Shown one piece after another: positions 10,593 to 21,441 of a stretch of DNA of 64,000 bases. Both the position numbers and the translations under genes were made by a program. A model generated the notes under the pieces. It was given only the letters and a program-made list of their open reading frames with translations, was not told the origin of the DNA and searched no databases. The DNA is from Durusdinium trenchii (Eukaryota > Sar > Dinophyceae > Suessiales > Symbiodiniaceae): assembly GCA_963970005.1 (NCBI GenBank), contig CAXAMN010004025.1:48351-112350 (forward strand), in the 5' to 3' direction. Positions within the stretch are counted from its first letter, which is position 1. Each line of letters begins with the position of its first letter.

Positions 10593-10661
10593 GTGCAAGA
10601 CAAGGAGGTTGAGGTGGGCCCACTGGGTTCGGGTCGGACTGGTTCTGTGGTCCAGCAGTGA
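10593..10661 (+). CDS. Candidate short terminal exon
   Basis: Acceptor GCTAG (ending 10592) opens VQDKEVEVGPLGSGRTGSVV and then QQ, ending at TGA 10659-10661. Short but clean. Surrounding sequence, 10040-10590 and 10665-11050, shows nothing else supportable. Confidence 0.35.
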   Translation: MQDKEVEVGPLGSGRTGSVVQQ

Positions 10662-11403
10662 AGAAGCACAGAAACCCTTCAAGGTGGGGGTTAAGGCAGT
10701 GGTTAAGGCTGTTTAAAGCTGTATGTCATGATTTTCTTCGAGCAGTTTTATCTTGAGAGTGTAAAGTTCCATTGGGGGTGAGAACTGGAAGTATGCTTGT
10801 TTTCGGGGTGGCATGATATATCATGATATGCTGTGTTGGACATGCTTTTGACCGGTGTTTTTCATTTTATCACCCCTTGACACAGCTGTTTATGGGAAGC
10901 GCTCCAGTGCTGGTATGTGCTGGTGTCGTGCACTATGTTCTGACGGGACTTGTCCAGGTCCTTTTGTCGATTGGGTCCAGTGAATTATAGTGAATTAGAT
11001 ATCACAAGCAACCTTGCCAGTGTTTGTTGTCTGAACCAAACTCTGGTTGTTAGTGATATAGATGCATGGTGTTTGATGGAGTCGTCGTTTTGGCTGAACA
11101 AACTTCAACCCATGGCGTGCTTGAAGCTGGTAAGCAGACATTATCGGACGGAGCAAATCCCTCTCTTCCAGATAGGTTCAGAACAATTGGGTTCCATGCT
11201 AGCTTTCATGGATGGATTTGTACATATTTTTCCTATAGCAGAGCAGAAACCCACTGATGATGTTCCCGTTGTCTCCAATGATTGTATCATCAAAAACTGA
11301 CAGTAGAAGTAGCCAACAAATGTTAGTTTGCAAAATGTTTGCAAACATCTATACAGTATGTTCAATGTGTTCTTTTACCGCATCATGTGGCCTTTGCGCT
11401 AAG

Positions 11404-11458
11404 GCGGAAGATAGCGATGATGACTGGGGCATCAAATGGAAGGGCCCTACGAACCAAG
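11404..11458 (+). CDS. Candidate small internal exon
   Basis: Acceptor GCTAAG and GT donor at 11459 bracket 18 codons reading AEDSDDDWGIKWKGPTNQ. The length is close to other small exons in this window. Support is the acidic composition plus both splice sites. Confidence 0.38.
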
Positions 11459-11846
11459 GTGCTGCTGAAGTTCAGTCATGTAGCCCCAAATTCATGCAAA
11501 TTCACACAACTTATATATGCAGTTTGGAGAGATTCACAGGACTGATTGAGAGAATCAAGATGTCATGAAGATGCGTTTGACGAGAGTCTTCATCTTGATT
11601 GTGGCAAGTTTTGTATGGTTTTGTAGTCTTCCAAGGGAGCTGCAACCAAGCCTGTTATTTTATTCGACTCTGAACATACAGAAGATGACTGAATAGGCAA
11701 CATGATTGAGAAGCCTTCATTGTTAATCATTTGGTTTGTGGCTTAGTTAAGGAAGACTTCCTTTTCGAACACATCGTCGGGGACATTTTATCACTTTACT
11801 TCGTCCACTCCGCCATTGTCCTTTTATCTCGTTGCGTGGAAAGCAG

Positions 11847-11942
11847 GCCCGGAGCGGCAGCAGGAAAGCGTCCTGGACGAGATTGCCCGGATGGCGGCCA
11901 CTTGGGTGATGATAGGGTGGAACCTTTGCTGGCTGAGGAAAG
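11847..11942 (+). CDS. Candidate internal exon, unknown protein
   Basis: Acceptor AAAGCAG (ending 11846) opens PERQQESVLDEIARMAATWV followed by a tryptophan-rich end. GT donors at 11943 or after ATW would close it. The first 20 residues form a typical amphipathic helix. Not recognised. Confidence 0.42.
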
Positions 11943-12589
11943 GTGTCCTTGTAATGGTTGGTTAAGGTGTCCTCGTGCTGGCAGAATCCAACGACTGACT
12001 TGCCTTTCGAGCGTCACATATCGTCACTCTCTTTCTCGTTACCCCGGTCGATCATGCTCCAGTCGAGATCCGGAGACCGAGGTCGATTGAACGCCAGGTT
12101 ATAGTTAGGACGTTTGTTTCAGTCCAGATCCGGTTGATTCGCCCCTGGTTTTTCTTCCTGTTTGTCGCCCAGTCGGTGACACCACGAAATCGATGGCACT
12201 GAACCGGGGCCACGAATAGGGTGACCCCATTTTCTTAGGCCACCAGCTCCAACTGGCACAAGGAGTTTGAGCCTCAGATGGCGATGACTTGTCAAGTTGG
12301 GGACACGCTTGTTGTAGGACATGTTTGAACGTACTTTGAGAATACGCATGTAATTTGCCCGAATCTCCTTTGACTCATTTTTTGCGAGTATTATAATTAT
12401 GCAATACCACCACTTGAATTTGGCGTCAGTGAGGGGATGTTCAGCCAGTAGATAGATTTGAGATCGAGTATTTAGAGTTTAGAGGTTCCTCTATCCAAAG
12501 GTTGTGGAACCCTAGAGTCAAGAATCTCAAGAGAGGAAAGCAGAAAGCTGAATCAAAACGGCTGCGGACCATGGACCTGTGCTGATCAG

Positions 12590-12692
12590 GGATTGGACCA
12601 AGAAAGAAGAGAGGCAGGAGGCGCGGGATGAAGAGGAGGATGAGTTCTACGAGGAGGCTGGGTGGGTGGCCAGCTGGCCAACAGTGGGCTGA
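12590..12692 (+). CDS. Candidate Glu-rich exon
   Basis: Acceptor GATCAG (ending 12589) opens DWTKKEERQEARDEEEDEFY and EEAGW, followed by a GT donor at 12666 or a stop at 690-692. The very high charge is typical of a solvent-exposed helix. Not recognised. Confidence 0.45.
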
Positions 12693-13225
12693 GGTGCAGG
12701 TTGCAGCAGACCGATCTCTGACATTTGCGATCGGGTCTCCAAAGTATCAGTGCTCTAGTTGGTCTACTTGCCAAGTTTTGCGGGCCGGAAATGTATGCTG
12801 CTGACACCAGAGTGGGGAAGACCCAGTCTAGTGAAGCAAGGTCAGGTGCTTTCACTCTGGGTGTTTCGGTAGATGTCCCATGATTTCAACCAGACCAACC
12901 CCATCTTCCGCACCAGAAAACGCTTGGAAACCATCCGCCCAACTGGCGACTGCAGACCACCAAAGTTCGCACTCACCCGGTCACCACCTTGCAGAGCTTG
13001 ACGTCTATCACTGGAACTTCCCCAGCAACCCCCCCGCAACCAACCTGTCAGTTCAAGACCTCCATTGGGATTCCGAACGATCCACATGGACAAGGTTGAG
13101 GTCGAGCGAAGTGCCATGTGCGGAAAAGGAGACAGCCGCAGCCACATGGGCCACATGGCAAAGACAACCACTGCAGAGAGGATACACATATGCACATCCT
13201 TTGTTTTTCTTGCGAATCCCCGGAT

Positions 13226-13274
13226 AGTGGTCCCCAAATAGATAGAAAGCGTTTCTATCTATTTGGGGACCACT
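13226..13274. repeat. Perfect 23-bp inverted repeat with 3-base loop
   Basis: The arm at 13226-13248 (AGTGGTCCCC then AAATAGATAGAAA) is exactly reverse-complementary to 13252-13274, separated only by GCG. No mismatch in 23 pairs. It may be a cruciform-forming element, a MITE remnant or a precursor-type hairpin. No related copy was seen, although CTATCTATTTGGGG recurs at about 18204. Confidence 0.9.
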
Positions 13275-14041
13275 TTACATCATTGACAACTTATTTTATT
13301 TAACCAGATCGAGTTTGAACCAGATCCAGAAAAAAGGAGTTTAACATCATAGTTTAACAATGTTTAACATTGTTTAACCAGCTACAAGTCATGTTCAGCA
13401 AATTCCTTCGAATGAATGATGTGATAGCATCACTATGGAAGGGGGGGAGGGGGGGGCCAATAGAATTGATATATCTCTATATTATGTATTGATCTTACTT
13501 CTACCGATCGTCCGAATCCGGTGGCCCAACGGTGCCCGTTCTCCGTAGGGCGATCGATGGAGAGAAACCTTCCAGACCACCGAGGCAGGGCGATCCGACC
13601 GGGATCGGTTGGTTGGCTGCCTGGACCGGACCGTTGGTAGCTGGGAAGATCAGGTTCAGGTACGGGAGCAAAGAGCTGAGTAACCTGAGTCATATCTCTC
13701 CAAGGCGCATGGTTCAATTCACCAAACAAGATGGTTTTTTACATGTTCTTTTTACATCTCCATATTGGGGGAGGGGGGTTTATTGAACCATCTACATCAC
13801 TGGTGGGGCGAGAGATGGTGAGAGGCACTCTGGAAAAGAAACGGACTTGCTTGATGGGCCAGCGGATTCAAGGAAACGATTGTACAAACACTCTGTTGGT
13901 GCACGTTGTGGTTCACCTGAAAGGAGTAACGCCAAATTGAATTTGGCTTGCTGTGATGAATTTGAAGATGCATTCCTGCAAACGACATAATTACATATTA
14001 GGCATATTTGGGCATGATTGATCAATAAACTTCGACTTGGA

Positions 14042-14170
14042 GTTGCTGCAAGTTGGGCCAACGTGTTGGATCTGCCGTCGAGCTGGCTCGGTCTTTTGCA
14101 GTCCTTTTCGGTGTTGTCCTGTGGCCATGGCGAAGAGAATCACAAGACCCTATCAGGGGTCTTGGTGTAG
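14042..14170 (+). CDS. Candidate exon, frame uncertain
   Basis: One frame reads SWANVLDLPSSWLGLLQSFS and then an acidic segment to a TAG near 14166-14170. A competing frame is open longer (about 14053-14265). Both are protein-like for part of their length, so only the presence of coding sequence on this strand is suggested. Confidence 0.28.
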   Translation, partial: VAASWANVLDLPSSWLGLLQSFSVLSCGHGEENHKTLSGVLV

Positions 14171-14534
14171 GAATTTGGCCCGTGGTGCACATGGCTAAAC
14201 GATTTGCCTGCGGAAGAACTCACAAATATAGCCCAAACCCTGGTAATGCGTTCAGGTGTTGTTGAACATGTTGCATCCCTTTGTCCTCTTCGTCATGCTG
14301 CATAGGTTCCCCACGTGCACCGATGGCCAAGGTTAAGTCTATTGCTTGCCGGAATGTTCCTGTTGGGGTCTGGCGTGACATAGCCGGAAGAACCGATGGG
14401 TTCTTGTTCTTGCCAGTCTCAGCTATTTCAGTTTGTGTGGCCGAAAACAATTCCCAATGGGAGATATTGAAATTGTCATGGAGTCATGACCAATCCAGAA
14501 CTAATGAAATCAGGGGCCATCCACCAATCCAATC

Positions 14535-14650
14535 AATCTATATACAGTAGATCCGTCCGTCCGTCCCTCCACCCACCAATCCATCCATCCGCTCACCCAC
14601 CCACAGGCTTCTTGGCACTTGGGTTTTCTTTCTCTCTCTCTCTCTCTCAA
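14535..14650. repeat. CCGT/CCAC simple repeat and CT tract
   Basis: Short runs of CCGTCCGT, CCATCCATC and CCCACCCA are followed at 14630-14648 by about ten CT units. Confidence 0.85.
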
Positions 14651-14980
14651 TGACAATGTATGACAATCACCTTCTCAGGACAAAAAGGCCGACGATGAGG
14701 ACTGGAAGCCAGATGACAGTTGGTGTGCCACCCCAAGGGTAACAGATCTAAGATAGCGGATGATGGTTGAGCATGGTTTAGCTAGACCTGCATGTGAAAA
14801 TGGAACGGGACGGTTCGCAGCATATTAGAGCCCTGTGATGCACAAGAGGGTACTAGTCTTTGATATACAAACAGCTCAACACTCTCATAGGTACTAGTAT
14901 TCCCTTTCCTGTTTGGCACGACCACAGATTTTCCGTCCATCCGGACCTGAGGTGAATGGATTTCGAATTCCAAAGAGGCA

Positions 14981-15193
14981 TTGGCCGTTGAGAACGTGGT
15001 GTGCCATGGCTGCACGCGTCAACGGCCGAACGGCCGAGCGGAACGGCCGGGGCGACGTGTGACGGTGGAGGATCAGGGGCGATCCCAGGAGGCCCTGTCG
15101 ATGTTGGTCCACACCAAATCGGTGGCCAGATGTGGCCAGTATCTAGTGAGAGACATATGTCACATTTGTCGCCCCAAAAAGGGGGGCATCTAG
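14981..15193 (+). CDS. Candidate Arg-rich exon
   Basis: Open frame with RQRPNGRAERPGRRVTVEDQ and GRSQEALSMLVHTKSVARC, ending at 15191-15193. The segment is GC-rich and contains repeated CGGCCGA units, so all frames are unusually open. Strand and frame are chosen on residue use only. Confidence 0.3.
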   Translation: MAVENVVCHGCTRQRPNGRAERPGRRVTVEDQGRSQEALSMLVHTKSVARCGQYLVRDICHICRPKKGGI

Positions 15194-15260
15194 ATTTAAA
15201 AAAAACAAGATTATCAATTTCAAACAAAGGAGCAGGATCAAAATTACATAGAATCTGAGT

Positions 15261-15381
15261 AGGTCCCCTGGTCCATTATGGTCCATTGGTCCCCTGGTCC
15301 TTCGGTGCCCTAGTCCATTGGTCCCCTAGTCCCTGGGTCCCCTGGTCCTTGTCCTGGTCCGCTAGCCTCGTGGTCCATTAG
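15261..15381. repeat. GGTCC-rich degenerate tandem tract
   Basis: Roughly a dozen units of the kind GGTCCCCTGGTCCATT, varying at the third and fourth pairs. Downstream, GTGCTACCCGGTT occurs twice (15430-15470). The following stretch to 15900 holds only weak open frames. Confidence 0.8.
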
Positions 15382-16249
15382 TCAATATTGGTCACAAAAT
15401 GTCACAAACACGAGGGTTGCGAAAACAAAGTGCTACCCGGTTAAAGTATGTTAAAGTGCTACCCGGTTGCCTTGGTCCTTGCGTCACTTTCTGAGTGCCC
15501 TTCATTGATGAGGCAATATGTAGTTTTCAATGGTGATCTGATTTGCGATGCCTTTTGAGTCTGATGGCTTTTGATGTTTGGTTCGCTCTAGGGGGGAGGT
15601 GCTGCGCCCTCCCCCCCAACCCCCTTCCAGCGCCACGAAATCTGCACTACTTTGGCCAATGCAGTGGGCCTGCCACGACCGACTTTTTAAAGGTCACTCC
15701 ATCGCATATCCACACCAAATATTGCACACCCTCGCCATCCTTCGCCTAATGTTTTTGCAAACAGCAAACATCCTTTCATGGTCCTCTGGTCTCCCGCCCT
15801 GCTGCTGTTGTCCTTTCCCTAGTCCCTTTCTTTTCATTGCTCACTGGAAATAACATGTTTGACACCTGGTTAGTTTTTATTGACGCTGTTCATATTTTTT
15901 AGCCCTCAGCCAAAAACGGGGCCCGTCAGCACCCAATGAGCATCCGAAACTTCAATCAGACATCCGCTGCTGGTTCCATGCCCATGCGGCACCTGGTCCC
16001 GGTTCCGTGCGGCGGTGTCCCTCGCTGGTGCCCTCTGAGGCGAAAGATACGAGCTCGTGCTGGGCCAAAGAGTGCCAGGTGCAGCGAGACCGAGCTCGTC
16101 CTGGGACCGTTGGAGGATGTTGGAGGATGTTTTTTGTGCGCTGTGCAAGATGGATACAACAGGAGGGGAAACTGTACATCATATTCTTGTCATTTCTTGT
16201 CCATCAAGAGGCTTGATGCATGTAAACGCTGCATGATGTGAACGTCGAA

Positions 16250-17310
16250 TGCATGATGAATGTGCTGTGTTTATGCCAAGTAGGATTTCAACTCATGAAC
16301 CTTGAAATGCACGGCTGAGCAAGTACACAACAGGAGGCACAATAGACAACAGTTTGGTAGGGTGTTGAGGTCGTACATTTCGACTTGGCTCCGGAATCTG
16401 GTGATTCAAAGACTGTAGTGGTCCGGCTGATTCCAGGTCCAACATCGAGATCTTTCCAAACGATAGCATGCTGCAGGCTGCCGCATCAGATTGCATTGGA
16501 CTAGTGCAGGAAACAAGTTTTGGTACGATGCTGCGCTGGGTGCTCTTTTTCGGTGTGAATTGTCTAGACTACAGTGTACACTTGTTGCACAGCATGTAAG
16601 TTTGCTCTTCATTTCGTGAACATGTTTGTGGGAGCGACGAAGCAATGATGCAGTATGTGCAATTTCTGTCGACATGATCTGCAAGTATGAGATCGTGATT
16701 CGAATGTCAGACTGAAAATACCATGGGCCGTTGGCATCCAATCAGAGTTTCCCCGTCCGGGGTGTTGCCCCTGGCAGGCCATGAAGACCTGGCTCAAGAG
16801 GCGCATTGCGTGGACATAGAAATGGTGTCGATTCTACACTACAAATGTAATGCTCATCCATGCTCATCCCCATGGCACAAACGTTGTTCTTTTTCTTGAC
16901 AGCTTAGGGTTTAGGGCTTAACGGCTGTAGAACCAGGATGGACTCCTGACCATTCACAGAAGCCGGCCCAGCTGTCCCGCCCACAGCTGATAGTGCCAGA
17001 AGATCTCATGAGAATCTGTTTGTCACCTTGACAGCTGTGCGTTCTTCACGTTGCACCACCCGAAACAGTCGCTCTCGCATCCCTTTTCGCCGCTTCATCC
17101 GTGTGTGACGTGACCATCGTTCCTGGTCAGGACGATCCTAGAACAGCGCATGCTACTTGCGATGCTTCTGTTCCTCGAGGCACCAGTCCCGCAGCATCAA
17201 TCGGTGACCAGGGCCGCATGACTTCACCGAGGAACGGATGAGCGAGAATTGATGATAATTGGAGGGGGTCCCCAGGTGGGATCCCCCCCACTTTCAAGAC
17301 CTATGACATC
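16250..17310. other. Stretch without a supported gene
   Basis: Open frames here are short and poor in composition on both strands. It contains two telomere-like TTAGGG units at 16904-16916, too few to be meaningful. Confidence 0.35.
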
Positions 17311-17313
17311 CTT

Positions 17314-17616
17314 TTGATCCCATATTTTGCCCTAGGGGATTCCAGCCATTTTATTGATCCCAAGCTTCTTAGAATTGTCGTAGGCTTCGAAACACGCCAA
17401 GGACCTGTGATTCGTGGATTCTGGCTGAACTGTGGTTCGGGAGCCGTGAAAGCCAAGAACATGCCCAAACTTCCAGGACCATTGCGCATGTTTTGTTCCA
17501 GACTTGGTTGGTCCCGCCGGTTTGCAGCTGGTTCCCCCCTTTTGGAACATGTACAGCAAAGGAGGTCTTGGAGCAAGACACAAGAACCTCAGGAAGTCGC
17601 TTACGAATACATGTGA
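17314..17616 (+). CDS. Open frame of 100 codons, unknown
   Basis: ATG at 17314 opens FIDPKLLRIVVGFETRQGPV, then a glycine- and arginine-rich part, to a stop at 17614-17616. Minus-strand frames across the same bases are also open. No domain recognised. Retained because of length and reasonable composition. Confidence 0.28.
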   Translation: MIPYFALGDSSHFIDPKLLRIVVGFETRQGPVIRGFWLNCGSGAVKAKNMPKLPGPLRMFCSRLGWSRRFAAGSPLLEHVQQRRSWSKTQEPQEVAYEYM

Positions 17617-17989
17617 GTCATATCAGAAGACCCATGGCTGTACCTGTCGACGACCCCGACGCGGTGACGTGGTGACGTTCCGTGGTGAGGATGCGAGAGT
17701 CTGGAAGATGTGAAACGGAAGATGTGGATTGCCCCAGAAGTTCGTTTTGAGGAAGAAATAAAGAATAGATGATCATAAGATCCTGTTGTCTGATAGGGAT
17801 CAGATGGGGATTCCCCCCAGGGAACAGTTCTATTCATGAATGATCCATAAGATCCTGTTGTCTTAGACTCGGGTTTAGATCATTGCGTGAAGAGATCTGT
17901 GGAGCATTGTGGATCTAATTGAAGAGTGGCTGAGCATTCATTCATTCTTCTATTTACCTTAATTGGTTTCCTCGCCTTGAAAGACGCAG

Positions 17990-18086
17990 TTCCAGTGGCG
18001 ACGGCGACGGTAGGGCCGCAGACGCGGTGTCCTCTTCGCAGGCCCAGGCCTTGGACAAGGAAATGGTGGAGAGCCCACCTCAGCAA
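17990..18086 (+). CDS. Candidate disordered exon
   Basis: An AG acceptor at 17988-17989 opens SSGDGDGRAADAVSSSQAQA and LDKEMVESPPQQ, with a GT donor at 18087. The frame continues open to 18143. Ser/Gly/Asp/Ala content suggests a linker. Base composition is markedly more GC-rich than the flanks. Confidence 0.47.
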
Positions 18087-18747
18087 GTGAAGCTCAGTGA
18101 GTCAGAAGTGGCATGTGCCCCACGTGTTTCTTGCAATGGTTAGTACTAGTTACTCCATGTTACTCCCAGATTTTTAGGGCGGCCTCCTTTTTTCAAGACT
18201 GCCCTATCTATTTGGGGGTTGCTCTTGTATTCACTTGACATCCGCCTCTTGCATGTTAGGGGCGTTCAGGTTCAAGTTCAGCATTCATCATTCTCTAGCG
18301 TATTCTAGGCGGATACTACATGAGACTGTTCATGCTATAGTATGTTCATGTGAGTTTGCCACCTGTGCCCTTTCAGACCCAAACTGGCTTACTGTAGCTC
18401 CCCTGTGCTCCAGTGCTCCCAAACGTTCTGCACTGAGAAGAATTCGGTCAACCAAGACATCCAGACACACAGTGTCATCTCACAGTGAGCCATGCCATTG
18501 ATGTGCGTGACCCGGGCTCACGTGAGTGCAAGTGGAAACATTCATGGCTGTTGATACAACCAGCAGTTTGCCCCTTGCATCTTCGCGATATGTGGAAGAT
18601 GCAAATCCACCTGGCCATCGAAGTGTGTGGGGATCTTGGTATCTCCACCATAGCATTGGAACAATGTTTGTGCAATTTTTTGTGTGTCTTTTGCTTTTGA
18701 CCCCACTTTCGTACCTTTGGAGTGACATTCTCTGAGGTATGACGCAG

Positions 18748-18980
18748 ACCAAAAAGCTTGGGGCTTCGCCTGCTGCCGTGCCCTCGACCCCCACGCGCCG
18801 CCCTGTGCGGAGACCGACCGCGACGCCGTCGACGCTTCGAGGGAGCCGACGGTCGCGGAGGAGTTGGTCGCGGCGAGCACGGGACTGGTGTGGCGACCAC
18901 GGGAGGAGTTCGAGACGCCGGAGAGTTTTATTGCTCATGCTTCCAAGTGTTTGGCATCACAGTGGTTGAAGTGGCTTCAG
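18748..18980 (+). CDS. Candidate 77-codon internal exon
   Basis: Acceptor ACGCAG (ending 18747) and GT donor at 18981 bracket a frame whose second half, REPTVAEELVAASTGLVWRP then REEFETPESFIAHASKCLAS and QWLKWLQ, is clearly protein-like. Third positions are GC-rich. Overlapping arginine-rich frames on both strands are shadows of this composition. Not recognised. Confidence 0.52.
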
Positions 18981-19357
18981 GTGGGGGCTTTCTGTTTTGG
19001 TTAAGCAGGCTGGTCTTTGGTGGGGCTGACAAGAGATTTATGAGGAACCAAACTCACTGAGGGAGATTGTGGCCCAGTCAAGAAGTTCATTACTACTCAC
19101 TGTTGGCTCTGCGAATATGTAGTGAACCAGCTTCCAGGTTCTAAGTTGTTCCAGATGCAAGGTGCCCCTCTTTGCCAATGAATTCTCGTTTCACCCCATG
19201 GGTTGTTTGGCGTTGTACGTTTGACCTCTAAAAGAGATATATACTGTATTCATCCACTTTCATCTGACATTTTCTGACATTATAGATTATAGTAATATCT
19301 GAGCTTTGCCTCAAACTGATACTGGTAGTAGTGTATATTATATATATACTGCATAGT

Positions 19358-19489
19358 TGTGGATAGCTCAAAGGCGGCATGCCTTTTCACCGCACACTAT
19401 GCAGGGTCCTGTTGCCCACCTCGATCCACCGGCGTTCAAAAAACTTGGTACACTTCTCGAAAAACGGCTTCGACCAATCGATGTCCTGA
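19358..19489. repeat. Direct repeat, copy 1 (about 132 bp)
   Basis: Nearly identical to 19921-20053, from TGTGGATAG to GATGTCCTGA. Copies are 563 bases apart in the same orientation. Differences include single substitutions and a one-base length change in the tract corresponding to the end of the minus-strand exon. Confidence 0.9.
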
Positions 19490-19548
19490 TTCACATCGAC
19501 CCAACTTCCTGTTGGTCGAAGCCTACGCTCTTTTGGAGCATCTTTGAT
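19387..19548 (-). CDS. Minus-strand exon, intact copy of a duplicated exon
   Basis: On the minus strand, an AG acceptor just above 19548 opens IKDAPKERRLRPTGSWVDVN and then QDIDWSKPFFEKCTKFFERR and WIEVGNRTLHSVR, to TGA at 19387-19389. Composition is strongly coding. The last 100 or so bases are repeated at 19921-20053 with a frameshift. With the exon at 19657-19830 it forms a small minus-strand gene. No family recognised. Confidence 0.55.
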   Translation of the reverse strand: MKDAPKERRLRPTGSWVDVNQDIDWSKPFFEKCTKFFERRWIEVGNRTLHSVR

Positions 19549-19656
19549 CTAGCCCCATGGTTTCCTTAAGACCTGTTCACTAACACTTCCCGCGACCAAA
19601 CAGCAAGCCAACAAAAAATTAATAAGTCTTGGAATGGAATGCTCTCTCCATCCCAT

Positions 19657-19830
19657 TCAATAGGTTTTTGCCATCAGCTTCTCCTCGATCGCTGCCTCGT
19701 TCTCGACGATGACAAAGCCGGCGGTCTCGAAGAAACTCTCTATAAACTCATCACTGTCAAAGTCTTCGGATCCAACATCACGTCCTGGTGTTGTGCCACC
19801 GCCTCGGGGCAGGAGAGGTATCCACCTCTT
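19657..19830 (-). CDS. Minus-strand acidic exon
   Basis: Minus-strand frame reading GRDVGSEDFDSDEFIESFFE then TAGFVIVENEAAIEEKLMAK, ending with TGA at 19657-19659; an upstream in-frame stop sets the limit near 19834. A GC donor after KLM is possible, which would splice into the exon at 19548. The plus-strand open frame across it is the shadow. Not recognised. Confidence 0.52.
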   Translation of the reverse strand, partial: KRWIPLLPRGGGTTPGRDVGSEDFDSDEFIESFFETAGFVIVENEAAIEEKLMAKTY

Positions 19831-19920
19831 GACTCATATCACTTCTTGGAACAGGGTGTGCTCTTCCGTCAGCCATGGTGTCAACTACGAATGACCTGGA
19901 GCTTCTAGCTCCGCTACCAC

Positions 19921-20053
19921 TGTGGATAGTTCAAAGGCGGCATGCCTTTTCACCGCACGCTATGCAGGGTCCTGTTGCCCACCTCGATCCACCGGCGTTC
20001 AAGAAGACTTGTTACACTTCTCGAAAAACGGCTTCGACCAATCGATGTCCTGA
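19921..20053 (-). pseudogene. Frameshifted duplicate of the minus-strand exon
   Basis: Second copy of the 132-bp repeat. In the reading frame of the intact copy it begins identically (QDIDWSKPFFEKC) and then meets a stop after five further codons, because the tract here is one base longer. It lies upstream of the intact exons in the sense of the minus strand, so it looks like a decayed exon duplication. Confidence 0.55.
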
Positions 20054-20205
20054 CACAATAGTATATTCTAATAATATATATATACACAGCATTTTTTGTA
20101 CTTGTTTATATCATTTAATATCATATATTCCAAAGCTTGTAGCCTGCACCTATCCGCTTTTAGTGAACCCTGTGATCAGATCGATCCACCCATCCACCAC
20201 GTCAG

Positions 20206-20355
20206 GATGGCACGCTGCGGTCCTCCGCCGATGCGTCTTCGGTGGACGCGGAGCTCCGGAAGGTTTTGCTGTCGGAGGAAGCGGCCAAGGAAGCGATTCA
20301 GCAGGTGAAGAACTTTGGGCATCGCTTGGTGGATGCCCGGCTGATGATCAGTTAG
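20206..20355 (+). CDS. Candidate exon, unknown helical protein
   Basis: Acceptor CGTCAG (ending 20205) opens a frame reading SSADASSVDAELRKVLLSEE and then AAKEAIQQVKNFGHRLVDAR, to TAG 20353-20355. Very good composition, with GC-rich third positions. Could belong with the Prp18-like exon 650 bases downstream. Not recognised on its own. Confidence 0.52.
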   Translation, partial: DGTLRSSADASSVDAELRKVLLSEEAAKEAIQQVKNFGHRLVDARLMIS

Positions 20356-21002
20356 CTTGGTCAAGGATCAGTTGTTCATTTTTTAAATCAGAAACAAATG
20401 GCAGGAACCTGGAAAGACTACAAAGGAGTAAGATCCGTCGTGGCCCAGACCATGTTGAATGTCAGCTGCTCAGTGCCAGCCAACTACTACCTGAGAGAGT
20501 CAGCTGCAGGTATTCTCCGGACATGCCACCAGCTGGGCAATTTTGTTCCACGTACCTTACAAGTACCTGTGTCACGAGACCATTCACCCAAAAACATGAT
20601 ATTGTACGATATTGTAACATTAAAAAAATCCAGTAGGAAGGTCTTGGATTCAAAGCAGATAGTCCAGTTGCAATTTTCGCATGTGTTTTCATAAGGAGCC
20701 ATCTTATGTACACATGATTGATGAGTGTCATTGTCGCTAAGTCTGCGACATCCGAGGATGGCATCTCCCAAAAACTATCTCAATCTTTGGAGGTTGGGAG
20801 GGACCGAACAGGTCGAAGGCACAAAAAATAGAGACTGTCAAATTTCGAGGGGAGAATCCGGCTGCAATGTGTGTGGGACCTGTGTGTGCATTGCATGTAT
20901 ATTATGGGTCTCACACTGGGCATGGATAATCCATTCAATGAGAGTTTCACATTTTTCACGTGTTCAAGCTTGGGCACCGCCCAAGAATTTTTGAACTGGA
21001 AG

Positions 21003-21228
21003 GAGTTCTGCAGCTGCGTGGGTGAACAAGAGTACGTCAAGGCCAACAAGGCCTATATGGATATTGTCATGGGAGCGCGGAAGTGGCAAGGTGACGTTCC
21101 CTACTTGGTGGAAGGGAACCGCAATGGCCCTTCAGTGGTGCAGAATGTGGCGGAACGGATCAACAAGATCAACTCGAATCCTTTGGATACCTCGGATTTG
21201 CCAAAGAGCCAGCTTTGCTTCTTTTTGG
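21003..21228 (+). CDS. Prp18-like splicing factor exon
   Basis: After the GGAAG acceptor the frame reads GEQEYVKANKAYMDIVMGAR then KWQGDVPYLVEGNRNGPSVV and an asparagine-rich helix. Prp18, a second-step pre-mRNA splicing factor, has EYVKAN-x-AY-x4-IG-x3-W-x2-GV at this point; the first block matches closely and the G, W and V keep their spacing. The well-conserved loop that normally follows (GIHxR..RE) is not preserved, so this is a divergent paralogue or a decayed copy. A GA donor near 21207 probably ends the exon. Confidence 0.5.
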
Positions 21229-21237
21229 CCGGTGAAT

Positions 21238-21256
21238 TGTATATATATATATATTC
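21238..21256. repeat. AT microsatellite
   Basis: About eight TA units directly after the Prp18-like exon. Similar short TA runs occur at 1548-1562, 26936-26949, 28468-28495, 36816-36855, 59141-59155 and 59224-59242. Confidence 0.9.
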
Positions 21257-21441
21257 CGATGGCATCAGATTGCTGAACGCTTTGGTTGTGAAAATATGCT
21301 AAGCCTTGAAGCCTCAAGTGCACGTAATGTGAAGACCATGTTTCTTACCCGTTCCTTGAACAACTATAGGATTCGAAACCACTGCCACCCCAACAAAACG
21401 GAAACCTACGAAAACAACCCAAAACGTTTGAACTCCCCGAG

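Noticed and set aside
16903-16920. Two TTTAGGG-type telomere units
   Set aside because: Two units are too few to indicate an interstitial telomere.
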